Part shown: positions 46,070-57,500 of the stretch, piece by piece
Numbering within the stretch: position 1 is the first letter of the stretch
Layout: every line of letters starts with the position of its first letter
Assembly (NCBI RefSeq): GCF_030052815.1
Contig: NC_079498.1
Span: 99,964,041-100,028,040 of the forward strand
DNA: 64,000 nt
Source of the DNA: Hevea brasiliensis
Taxonomy: Eukaryota > Streptophyta > Magnoliopsida > Malpighiales > Euphorbiaceae
Reading direction: 5' to 3'
The notes under the pieces: generated by a model
Databases searched by the model: none
What the model was told of the DNA's origin: nothing
Seen by the model: only the letters and a program-made list of their open reading frames with translations
Position numbers and translations under genes: made by a program

Positions 46070-49000
46070 CTAATTAGAACTACTGCCACCATCAGCCAAT
46101 GTGCCTAGCCAAGCTGGTGGCAACATCCCAGTCTGCTACTGTACAATCGTGAGCAAAGGGGGCAGCATGCTAAAGACCCCAGCAATATCCTTCATTGGAC
46201 CACCACTATTGGCCTTCACTCCACCATTAGCACCATTGTTCCAAATGCTAATCTTAGGCTGCAATCCATTGACTGCTTGTGCATTAATCTTTACAAATTC
46301 TTGGAACAAGTTTTTCTCAAGCAAGATCTAGTCCCTCGATGCAGCATAGTTGCCACCGAATTGTTTTAGAAGTGTGGTGAGGTAAAATCCTTGTGCTTTT
46401 GCCAATATTTCAATTGCTTCTGCTTCTTTCTTCTTTGCATACAGCTCTCCATCCGCAGCTTGTTGGCGAGCACAGAAGGCTGCATCTGTAGTAGCTTTCT
46501 GTGCCTCTGCATTCTTCTGCTTCTCGTAGAGGACTGCCTCTACTTCTTTTTGTTTCCTGTATAGTTCCCAGTTTGCTTCTCGCCCCTATATAAGATCAAA
46601 AAATGGAGCAGATAATAATGTCAAGAACAAATAAAAACCGATTAAAAGATGTGTGATTAAAATATTTAATATTGAAAGTTTCAATGCAAGAAATTTTCCT
46701 GCCTCTAGAGATGTACTGGCTTATGTAGTATCAAATACCTTAAATCTCATACTCCACATTTTGTAGCAAAGCACTATATGATAGTCAAATTAGATGCAAA
46801 AGAAGCGTAAGGTAGTATGAAATACCTTAGTCTCGTACTCCACATTGGCCTGACTCAGCAACTCAGCCTTAAGTTTCTCAGTCTTAGCCAAGGCATTCTT
46901 CTTTTCCACTTCAGACTGCAACTCAGCTTCTCTCTGTTGACCCCGTGTAGCTCAAAATGAGCATTGATTTTGATGATAACAAAATTTAAATAGAATCTTT
47001 TTAACCCAACTTTAAAGTGACGTATAGATTCTTTTTCTTATGTATAAAGAACCTTTGAAGTTGCACCTAAGGAGAAAGAATACTCAAAGGCATCTCAAGA
47101 TAAATCCAAGATGAGAAAAGAACAAGATTATGAAAGCCAAGACTCAAAGTAAAGGTATGAAAGTCATAAAGTTAGAAATTGAGTCTTAGATCTTATGTGA
47201 AAAGAATAGATGAGAGTTTAGTCAAATGGAGCTCAAAAATAAAACTTTATTTTCTGATTATTTTTTCTCATCATGACCTTGGATACTGCTATTGGAAGGT
47301 CTAAATCATTTTTTAATATTACAAGTTGAGACATGCAGCTGTTGACTTAGTTTGCTAATTACTTTGCTAAAACATTAGTTTGCTAATGTATTTGCTAAAA
47401 CATTAGTTTGCTAATGTGTTTGCTAAAACATTAGTTTACTAACTAGTTTACTGCTGTTGCCAAAATTTCATTAGTTTGCTAAATGATCAGAGCTGTTCAA
47501 CTTCGCACAAAAAGACAAAATAACGACCATTTTGTCTTGAGCAGTGTATATAAAGTTCCAAAAAGGTTTCAAACGGTCTAAAATGATTTGGGACTATAAA
47601 TACACATTCTTTACTTCATTTTACACTTGATGAAAGCTTACATTTGAACTCCAACTTTGATTTTTCATTTATTGCTTTCATTCAATAACTTTAAAGACTT
47701 TAAGCTACCATTGGTAAATCAACTCATCTCTTCTTTATAGTTTGATTTGTATTGAGTAAGAGTGAGCGTTAAAACATTAAGTTGCATTTAAGAGAGGTTG
47801 TACAAGCACCTATTTAAGCTTGAGAGAGTAAGTGCTTGAGATAGTACTTGTAAGGGTTCAAGCTACCTTGGTAAAAGCTTGGTGTTGAAAAGTTGTAAAG
47901 AGTTTTTGGTCTTTTGCCTTTAAAAGAGCTAATAGTGGAGAGAAGGCTCAAAGAGGGTTCTTTGAGAGAGTGAATGTAGGCTAGTTAAGCCAAACTACTA
48001 TAAAAATTGTTGTGTTTGATCTCTCTAACCTTAATCTCTTTACTTTAGTGCAATTTAATGTTTATACATGACCTTGAATGTTGATTGAATATATTGAATT
48101 GATATACTTGAGGATATATTGAGTGTGTTGAGAAATTAAGTGAATATTGTATGATGCATGCAATGTTAAAAATTGTTATAAATATTGATTGAGGCTTGAA
48201 TTGCAATTTAAAAACACATTGTTAAAATACATATTACTTTCAATATATATAAAGAAGCACCTAGTTGAACAAAGTCACAATTTTTCATTAGGCTACAAGC
48301 AAGGGCCGAAAAATTGTAATAGTCCAATTCACCTCCCTCTTAGACTATTTTGGGACAACACTCTCATTGCCACAGCTTTGGCAGCCTCCACTTCAGCCAG
48401 CTTAGCTGCCTGAGCCCACCCAGCCTTCTTGGTTGCAAGCCCAGCATTTGCCTCTGCTAGATTAGCCTCCTTTTGGTTCTCAAAAATTTTGACATCAGTA
48501 CTGACCTTAATTTCCTCCTTCTTGCCTTCTCCTTGTCTTTGTGTTGATACAATCATTGTTTCAGGATCAATTTTCGCAGCATTTTGTGCAGTTTGGCCTT
48601 CCCGGATCTTGGCTCCAATTTCACCCTTCATCCTAGCCTCAGCAACATCAGCCTGTAACAGTATTGATGAATTGTAACTAGTTAATCAACAAAATCAATA
48701 ACAAGGAAGACATAAAGATTACAGTGTTATCCAATTGTGCTTGAATGAATTATTTGTGCAATTTTTTGGTTGTGAAATTATACAAATTTTAGAGTCATGA
48801 TTATTACTCAAATAGTACTAAAAACTATACAGAAGAACGTATTAAAATAGATTTTTCTTGTGTAGAACAGCCTAAAAGAACTAATTGAACTCGTCCAAAT
48901 TAAAGAAAATAAGGAAGATTGATTAATAGGAAAAATTACTTGAAACATTGTAGTTCTAGCAAAGGAGATTATGAGATTTGTTGAGAAGAACAAAACCCCA

Positions 49001-49728
49001 AGATAGAATCTGCGGCAGGAATTCCTAATTGTGAAAACAATTTAAGAAATCCAACACCAAGATCAACCTATGAACAAACATGGTTCAAGAAAGACACAAG
49101 TAACCTAATAACAAGATTAATTGAATGGCTTTTCATTATCAGGTGCCAAATGATGGAAAAACCAAAAGGAAGAGAAAAAGATTGATTAAGGACGATTAAT
49201 TTACAAACCTTGGCTTGATTGGCAGCTTCCATCTGGGTTTTTGCCCCAAATAAGAAAAGTACTCGTGACCACGCACGTCAACAAGCTGCTTAACATTAGC
49301 GTTATAAATCAACAACCCAAATTGATTCAACTCCAACTGAACCTTCCCAAAAACCTCCCTCTTAAACTCTTTGGTGCCCTGAAAGATTTCCTCCATGGTC
49401 ATGGACGCAGCCAAGACACGGGTCTCACCCTCTATAATACCCTGAACAAGCTCATTCACGTGGTTAGAGGGCTTATCATGAGGAGATATCAACTTAGCAT
49501 AAAGAAGAAGACTTTCCTCGTCTTCCACTCCGAGGCCGACGGTGAAAACAGCAGGGGGAGCTTCTCGGCGCTCATGGCTTGGACTTCGAACGTGTAGTTT
49601 ACTGGAGAGACGTCAAAACGGTACACTTTTGCATAGGCCAAACCCATGCTTTTTTGGCTGGCCTAATGTCTCTGACTTCAGCGCCTGTTATGGCCGGTAA
49701 TTCTGACGGACTGGCAACGTGCCAATGG
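46070..49728 (-). pseudogene. Flotillin-like gene, frameshifted and split by a solo LTR
   Basis: Read on the minus strand: a start region ([30 protein letters not shown], 49728-49600), the SPFH core ([15 protein letters not shown], then [20 protein letters not shown] to [17 protein letters not shown], 49600-49205), then the coiled-coil flotillin part ([20 protein letters not shown] to [20 protein letters not shown], 48650-48361). After the inserted LTR it resumes (REAELQSEVEKKNALAKTEK, 46934-46826), and the last exon (46585-46070) ends PPAWLGTLADGGSS. Damage: missing start ATG, three 1-base shifts in the SPFH exon, stops at RD*I and VQ*QTG in the last exon, and the LTR inside an exon. Flotillins are membrane-microdomain scaffold proteins. 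This copy cannot make one. Confidence 0.9.
46935..48360. repeat. Solo LTR of a Ty1/copia (SIRE/Maximus-like) element in a flotillin exon
   Basis: 1,426 bp from TGTTGACCCC to TTTGGGACAACA, with an exact 5-bp target duplication CTCTC at 46930-46934 and 48361-48365. The start context (AAAATGAGCATTGATTTTGA) and the CCTCCCTCTTAGAC near the end are typical of Maximus/SIRE LTRs. Three near-identical copies of a TTAGTTTGCTAATG-type unit lie at about 47345-47440. No internal region is present, so LTR-LTR recombination is inferred. Confidence 0.9.
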
Positions 49729-51839
49729 TTCTTGATGATGAGTGAACGAAAAGGATCGATCAATGAAGAGATTTGATGATAGAGAGAGACTTGTGTTCTG
49801 TTTTTTTTTTTTTTTTTTTTTAATGCATTACCCATCTGGGAAATTATCTGTGAATTTTTTTTTAAATTATATGCCAAATAAAAATTTTTTAAACACAAAA
49901 AAAGTTAATTTTGTAAGCCATTTTTGGAGTTATGTTACGTGACATTTTTTTTAAATAATCTTATTAAATTAGGTGACTTAATTTTGTAAAGTACTTTCTT
50001 AGCCTCAGTTTTCAAAATATATTTGAAAGTTAAAATTTAAGTATATGAAATATTCAAGATATTTAAATTCAACCTTGCTCAACTCAATCATTATAATTAA
50101 AATTTTACATTTTAAAAATAAAAATATTTTTTAATTATAAAAGTGTAGTATTAGATTAATTCAATTATCGAGTAAAATATTATGATGCTCAAATTCGACT
50201 CATCAAATAACTCAAATTCAATTTTGACTCGGTCAAAATTGAATCAATTTTATATAACTTTTAACCGGTTTTAAATTGTTTATTTTTTATTAAAATATTA
50301 ATTAAAATTAAAAAAATTAAGTATAATTAAAAAATAATTTTCATAGCTTTCTTTGTTTATTTCATAAAAAATAATTATATTTTTTATTTTTCATAAAAAT
50401 ATTTTCCTTTATCGACTCAAGTGTTTTCACTTTCCATGAAAATCTGTATTTACTTTGATTACTGGTTCTTTTTGTTTCGTACTATTAATCCTATGTATTT
50501 TGTTGCTCGTTCTTATTCGCTAACATTCTGTCTTGATGTGGATGAATGAATAAAATAATTCAAATAATAAATATCCAAAAGTATCAATAAAATTTATTTT
50601 ATTAATAAATAAATTTCATAATAAAATTTATTTATAAATAAATTTTTTATTTAATATATTTTATATTAAATATAAAATTTATTTTAAATAAAATAAATTT
50701 CATATTTGAAATAAATAAAATAAAATAGCATGGTAGAAAAATTTTATTAAGTTTGGTTTGTAAACTCTATTAATTTTAATAAAATTTAATTTAATTATAA
50801 TAAATTTCATGGTATTAATTATTAAGAATTCTAAATAAATTTTTATTTTAATTAAATATTAAAATTTTAAATTTATAAAAAAATTTTACAAAATTTTATA
50901 AAATTTATTTATGCTAAACATTACCTAGAAACTAAAATATGAGTGAAATGGTCACAATTCCTTTTAATCATAACATAGGCCAAATCAACCAAGCTCCCAT
51001 TAATATGCAATCCCAACTCAAAAATAGATAAATTTCACCAAAATTCAATTTGGAGCTAAAATAATAATTAAAAAATTCAAAATAAACTAATAAAAAAAAT
51101 GCATAAATCAATAAAATAGAAATAAAACATTCTTACTATTTTTTATAAATTAAAACTATAATATTGATCTTATATAAAAATGAGTTTAATATTTTTTAAA
51201 TAAAATATTTATATTAAAATTTATACACTTATTATCTCAACAATATACACACCTTAATCAATTTTATATGTATCTCAATATAAATATTTAATTTAAAAAT
51301 TATTAAACTTATCACTAGGGAGAGCACAATCATCTTTTTTTTTTCGATTTTTATCATTATAAGAAAAATATATTTAACACAAACTTAATTTTCTATGAAA
51401 ATAATTTTAATAATTATTAAATAAATATTTATATGGAAATTTATATAAATTTGTATAAAGTGTATATGATAAATATGTAATATAAAAATTATAATACTCG
51501 TTTAGAAGGTGCGATTCTTAAATACTTCTGATGGGTGAGGCAGCGAAGCTTGGTCTCACTTGTGATGTAGATCCAACCCAAGATCAGCAACTTTCAGCGG
51601 GCATGCTGATTCCAAAAAGAACCCAAGTATAGAAATCCTCATCTTTATAAACAAGTAGTCATTAAAAGCAATACTTGTCATTTCATCGCCATGATCACAT
51701 ATAGACAGCGGCGGATCGAGAGTAAAAAAATTGGGGCCAATTGATTTTTTTTTTATGTTAATTGATAACTCATAAATTTAATTATTAAATTATTTTTTTA
51801 TAAAATTTAAAATTAATTGAGAGAAAAAATTATATTATG
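49729..51839. other. AT-rich intergenic region
   Basis: No gene recognised. A 33-codon frame at 51531 (MGEAAKLGLTCDVDPTQDQQ) sits in a less AT-rich island but matches nothing I know. A GCGGCGGATC motif near 51709 is a common relic of plant transposon ends. Confidence 0.5.
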
Positions 51840-53870
51840 CAATCAAAAGTTTATTTCCTTTTAAAAATTTACTATAACATTTTCTATTATTATATTACAC
51901 TAAAAGAGAAAGAATTTATCGTTCTTAAGAGCAGCGAAGTACTATTTTGCCCTTCTTATCTATTTTATTTTACCTCATTTTATTGGTTTTTTCTTTAACT
52001 GTGAAATAAGCCTCTCGATTTTTTATTTATTATTTATAATTATAATAATATATTGTAAAAAATTACAAATAAAATACGAATAAGAGTACGACGAGAGTTT
52101 AGAATGTTTTGTTTTATAGTAAATTGGTGCAATGTATTATTGCCCTATTTGATTATTAAGAGGAGAACCTCACTTTAGAGAATTCTTTTGAAAGTGTGTG
52201 AGATTTAAGATTTGATGTTTCATAAAATGGTATAAGTGCTTTTGTTGCATGGTACTAAAAGAGAAAATAGTTTTATTGTTTTTAAGAGTAGTAAAAGTAT
52301 TACTTTACCCTTATTGTCTATTTTCTTTTATCTCTTTTAGCTGTTTTTTCCTTTTTCATTGCAAAACAAATATTTTAGTTCCTTATTTATTTTTTATAAT
52401 TACAATAATATCTTAAGAAAAATTACAAATGAAACGTTAATCACAGTATCACGAGATCACGAGAAGTTATGACATTTTGTCTCATTGCAAATTAGTACAA
52501 GGTACTACTACTATATTTTATTAGTGGTAGAAGAATTTCACTTCACATGAGTCTTTTGGAAGTATGTGCGATTTAAGGCTTAATATTTCTCAAAATGTGT
52601 AATTATTTTTATTGCAATGTATTAAAAGAGGGAGCAATTTTATTATTTTTAAAAGCAGTAAAAGTATTATTTTGGCCTTATTATCTACTTTATTGTGTCT
52701 CTTTTAGCTATTTTTTTTATTACAAAATAAACTTCTTGGTTTCTCTTTTATTATTTATAATTACAATAATATCTCGAGAAAAATTATAATTATAAATGAA
52801 ATATGAATCACAGTATCATATATAGGGATGGCAATAAGTCGAGTTTTTGTGGGTACCTAATCTAATCAAACTCTAATATATAATCGAGTTTGTGATAGGT
52901 TCGAATTTGAAAAATAGTACCCGTAATGGGTTTAGGTCGGGTTTAGATTTTACATATTGGGTATCCGTTACCCGAATCCTTTTATATAAATTCTTAATTA
53001 AATATAAAATATATATTTTTATAATAATATTTATAAAATTTTATATATTTTATTTTATATAAAATGAAATTTAAATATTTTATGAAATTATTAAAATTTT
53101 AAAATATAAATTATTAATTAAAATGATTTTTTATGCAAAATATTAATTAAAATATATAAAATTAAATAGGTTCAGATTTTTTTCGAGTAATAATAATCGG
53201 GTTTGAGATAATTGATAATAAATTTTAATCAGATTTTGGATGAGTTTGTGTTTTGATAATATTAATCAGGTTCAATTTCGAGTAGAGTGATTTTCGTGGG
53301 TACCCTACCGTTGTCATCCCTAATCGTGAAAGGTTATACTGTTTTATCTCATAGCAATTCAGTGTAAGATACTGTTGCCATATTTGATTACTGAGAGAAG
53401 AAATTCAGTTCAAAATTTTGGAAGAGTGTGAGATTTAAAGCTTGAGTTTTCTCAAAATTGTGCAAGTGCTTTTGTTGCAAGATACTAAAAGAGAAAGCAT
53501 TTTTATTGTATTTAAAAATAGTAAAAGTACGATTTTACTCTTACTATTTGCTTTATTTTGCTTCTTTAGCTATTTTTATCTTTTTTATTGCAAAACAAGT
53601 CTTTTAATCCTTATTTATTATTTATAATAATAATATTTTGAAGAAAATTACAAATAAAACATAAATCGTTATAGTTCAGGAGATTGTGACATTTTGTCAT
53701 AGTAAATTGGTGCAAAGAATTATTATCATATTTGATTATTAGAAGAAGGACCTTATTTTAGAGATGTATTTGCATGAGATTTAAAGCTTGATTTTTTTTT
53801 TTTTTTCAAAATGGTGCAACTAGTTTTGTTGAAAGTACTAAATGAAAGCAAGAGGCATAGGTAAGTGGAG
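51840..53870. repeat. Tandem array of about 360-bp units (about 5 copies)
   Basis: An anchor of the form CTAAAAGAGAAAG recurs at 51900, 52255, 52622, 53485 and 53838 (the last degraded), spaced 355, 367, 863 and 353 bp; the 863-bp step contains a 500-bp MITE, leaving about 360. Each unit repeats the same landmarks: AGTAAAAGTATTA, CTTATTGTCTA, TTTAGCTATTTTT, AATTACAATAATAT, AAATTACAAAT, GACATTTTGTC and AGTGTGTGAGATTTAA. Copies are diverged by many substitutions. Short frames (52595, 53442) follow the repeat and are not genes. Confidence 0.8.
52823..53322. mobile_element. hAT-like MITE inside the tandem array
   Basis: 500 bp with termini TAGGGATGGCAA and TTGTCATCCCTA (inverted, one mismatch) and secondary inverted GTGGGTACC motifs close to both ends. 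Flanks ATCATATA and ATCGTGAA agree at 5 of 8 positions, a decayed 8-bp duplication. AT-rich interior, no ORF. Confidence 0.7.
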
Positions 53871-54554
53871 TTTTTATATGAATCTTCTCAATTAATAGAG
53901 CATGTCCATTATTGATGGGCTCCATTGACTAATTATGCTAATTTGAACTTTCGGCCCAAGTATTAATTTGGATCAAATGTTCTTTGGAAGTTTTTTCAAA
54001 AACACCGTTAGATGACCAGTGCGTAAATTAATACGAAGGCATAGAAGAAAAACCTAAAATAATCAGTATAATACTAGGAATATCGGCATTTTAGGGTCTT
54101 TGTTTGGTTGGTAAATAAACTAAAAAAATAAAAATTTTCATAAAAATGTTAAAAAAGCTTTATTGATTTAAATTATAAAACTAACTTTAAGCCATTCTTC
54201 CTTTCTTCGAATGATATATTTTCTTAGTTAAATGTTATATAATTTATTTATTTATTTTTTCTTTAATTTTTGCTCTTTAAATTATATTATAAATATTATA
54301 GTCTTTTATAACTCATACTATAATTTACATTACGCCTTCGACAAGATTATTCTTAAATATATTTTATTATCATATCATATTATCAAAGTGATTTCGCTAT
54401 ACTAACTATGCTAAATAAGTAAACATGGCCTACAACGAATCCACAGCTGCACAAAAAAGGGCCTAGGCGTCTAGGAAACCAAAAATCAGAGACTTTAAAT
54501 GAATGAATTAATATGCGCATTCTTAAACCAAGTGACCTTTAAACTCCTCTATTC
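53871..54554. other. 3' flank of the BRIZ-like gene
   Basis: Likely 3' UTR next to 54555, otherwise AT-rich intergenic DNA. Nothing else recognised. Confidence 0.5.
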
Positions 54555-57500
54555 TCAGCTTTTTCTACGATTATTAGCTTTTCTTACACCCCTGGAATTT
54601 GTCACTGAAGAAGAGTCCACAGATATTGGCAGGACTGTTCCATCTTTTATTTCTTTTGAAATTGACACCTGCTCCATTGTTCTTCCTGATTCCAGATACA
54701 CCATTAAGTCTCTAAGCTGCAACCACATGGAAAAGTAGCCTTCTTAAACAACAAATTACGAATCCATCTGCTTACCGATAAGACACAAGCTGGCCCATTC
54801 TAAAATTGACAAACCTGTTCTTCCAGGTCATGAATTTTATTATCTTTCACTTTCAGAGCCTTTTTCTCCCTGGAAATAATTAAACTCAATGTAATACACA
54901 GTGCAAAGTACAACAGAAATAAAGCAGAGCAAAAATGCTTCGAAGCAGGTAATTTTACATTTATTATTAGTAATCTCAATTTCTTGTGAACAAATGTTAC
55001 TAAGACATCAAGAATAAGTTTACACATGGACCAGCTTCCTAGTTTTCTACAACAAATCCTCCAAAGGTTTTGACCTCATATGCGACTCATTGGACTTGGA
55101 ACTTGGAATGGCATGGTAATAACAGTTAAAAGAGGAAAATATGGGAGGACTTAATGTGGGTTTACTGCAAGGCAAAAATTAATTGCCATTACCCACTTCA
55201 TGTGGCATTCAAACCAACAATCAAGATCATTTAAAATGGAACCACTATGCATTAGATTAATAACCTAGAGGTCAAGTGCTTGTCTCATAATATGTAAGGA
55301 CAGAAGTTCAATCCTGATGCACCCCCTCCACTAAAAGTTCCAGATTTACCAAAAAAACTATGTAGCATGGAAACAAAAACCACGGACACAGGAAAATGCG
55401 TAAACAAATACAGGAAAACGACATTTACAAAAATATAAGAAACGAAAACGTGAGAGATACGCGTAAACATAAAAAAAATATAGGAGTGTGTGTCTATATA
55501 TATATATATATATCAAAAAGAAAAAAAAAAGTAAATTAGTATATTCCCATAAACTCAACTCAACTCAACTCAACTCAACTAAGCTTTTATCCGAAAAATT
55601 TAGGGTCGGCTATATGGATTCGCTTTCTCCACTCTGAACGATTGTGTCCCCTCCCACTGTGCGCACAATAGTAGTTGCTCCTTCATACATATCTTTCAAT
55701 ACTTGTATGTACCTAATAGATACCCTCTTTTATTCTAACACATTCCACAAGACCTCTCTTGGAACACTATCATAAGCCTTCTCCAAATCAATAAAAACCA
55801 TGTGTAGATCTTTCTTCACATCTCTATATTTCTTCATCAAGCTTCTAATGAGAAAGATCGCTTCCATAGTTGAACGACCGGGCATAAAACCAAATTGATT
55901 GAGAGAGATAGAAGTATCATGACGTAGTCGATGCTCCACAACTCTCTCCCACAACTTCATAGTATGGCTCATGAGTTTAATTCCCCTATAGTTTGAGCAA
56001 CTCTGTATGTCTCCCTTATTTTAAAAAATAGGTACTAAAATACTCTTCCTCCATTCATCAGGCATTTTCTTTGAGTTTAGAATCTTATTAAATAATTTAG
56101 TTAACCATGCCACTCCCATATCTCTCAAATACTTTCACACTTCAATTGGTATTTCATCGGGTCCACAGGCTTTACCCACTTTCATTCTCTTAAGTACTTT
56201 CTTTACTTCTAAAGATCTAATCCTTCTAGTATAATTCACATTCTTTTCTATTGTTCTATAATCTATATTCACACTATTACCATTTTGACTATTATTAAAG
56301 AGATCATTAAAATAATTTCTCCATCTTTCTTTAATGTCCTCATTTTTCATCAACACTTTTCCTTCTTTATCCTTAATGCACCTAACTTGATTGAGATCTT
56401 GACATTTCATTTCTCTCCTCCTTGCTAATCTATAAATATCTTTCTCCCCTTATTTAGTTCCAAGTTTCTCATATAACTTTTCAAAGGCCTGTGCTTTTGC
56501 CTCTTTTGCCTCTTTCTTTGCTATCTTGTACTATTCATATGCCTCATTATTATCACATTTAGGTAATTTCTTATACCATTCCCTTTTTCTCTTCACTGCC
56601 TTTTGTACTTCCTCATTCCAACACCATCTCTCTTTTGAGGGTGGTCCATGTCCTTTAGACTCTCCAAGTACTTTTCTAGCTACTTCTCTAATCTTTGATG
56701 CCATCTGTATCCACATATCATTCGCCTCTATATCCAGCTTCCATACTTCGGACTCGAGAAGCTCATTTTTGAACTTCACTTGCTTTACTCCTTTGAACTC
56801 GCACCACTTTGTTCGAACTACACTATTTCTTCTGACCTTACTTGAATTGTTCCTAAACTTGACATCCAAGACCACCAACCGATGTTGACTTGTTAAAGCC
56901 TCTCCTGGAATGACCTTGCAATCCTTGCATATAGAGCTCTATTTGTCTTCCTAGTTAAGAGGAAGTCGATTTGGCTTCTATGTTGCCCACTTTTGAAAGT
57001 CACTAAATGTGACTCTCTTTTTATATCTTTTTATAAAGTAGATATTTGCTAGTATTAGGTCGTATGCCATAGCAAAATCCAGGATGCTTTTTCCCTCCTC
57101 ATTTCGACTGTCAAAACCAAAACCTCCATGAACATTCTCCTAACCTTGTCTATCACTTCCTCATGCCCATTCAAATCTCCACCAATGAAAACATTCTCTT
57201 TATTTGGTATGCTTTGCATTAAATCATCCATATATTCCCAAAACCTTTGTTTACTCTCACTGTCTAGTCCTATTTGTGGGGCATAAGCACTAACTATATT
57301 TATTGTTTCTCCTTCTAGTACTAGCTTTGCGAGTATAATTCTATCTCCTACTCTTTTCACAGTTATTACTGCGTCTTTCAATGTCCTGTCTATGATTATA
57401 CTAAGCGCAAATTAGTATATTCCCATCATAGATGATAATTAATAAATGGATGCATGGGCATCATTTGATTTGATAGTATACGCAAAATGATTAGACCTGC

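Noticed and set aside
48189..48677. Plus-strand frames
   Set aside because: The first is in the solo LTR; the second is the antisense of the flotillin coiled-coil exon.
51531..51632. 33-codon frame MGEAAKLGLTCDVDPTQDQQ...
   Set aside because: Too short, no known match, no promoter or intron context; could be a gene scrap.
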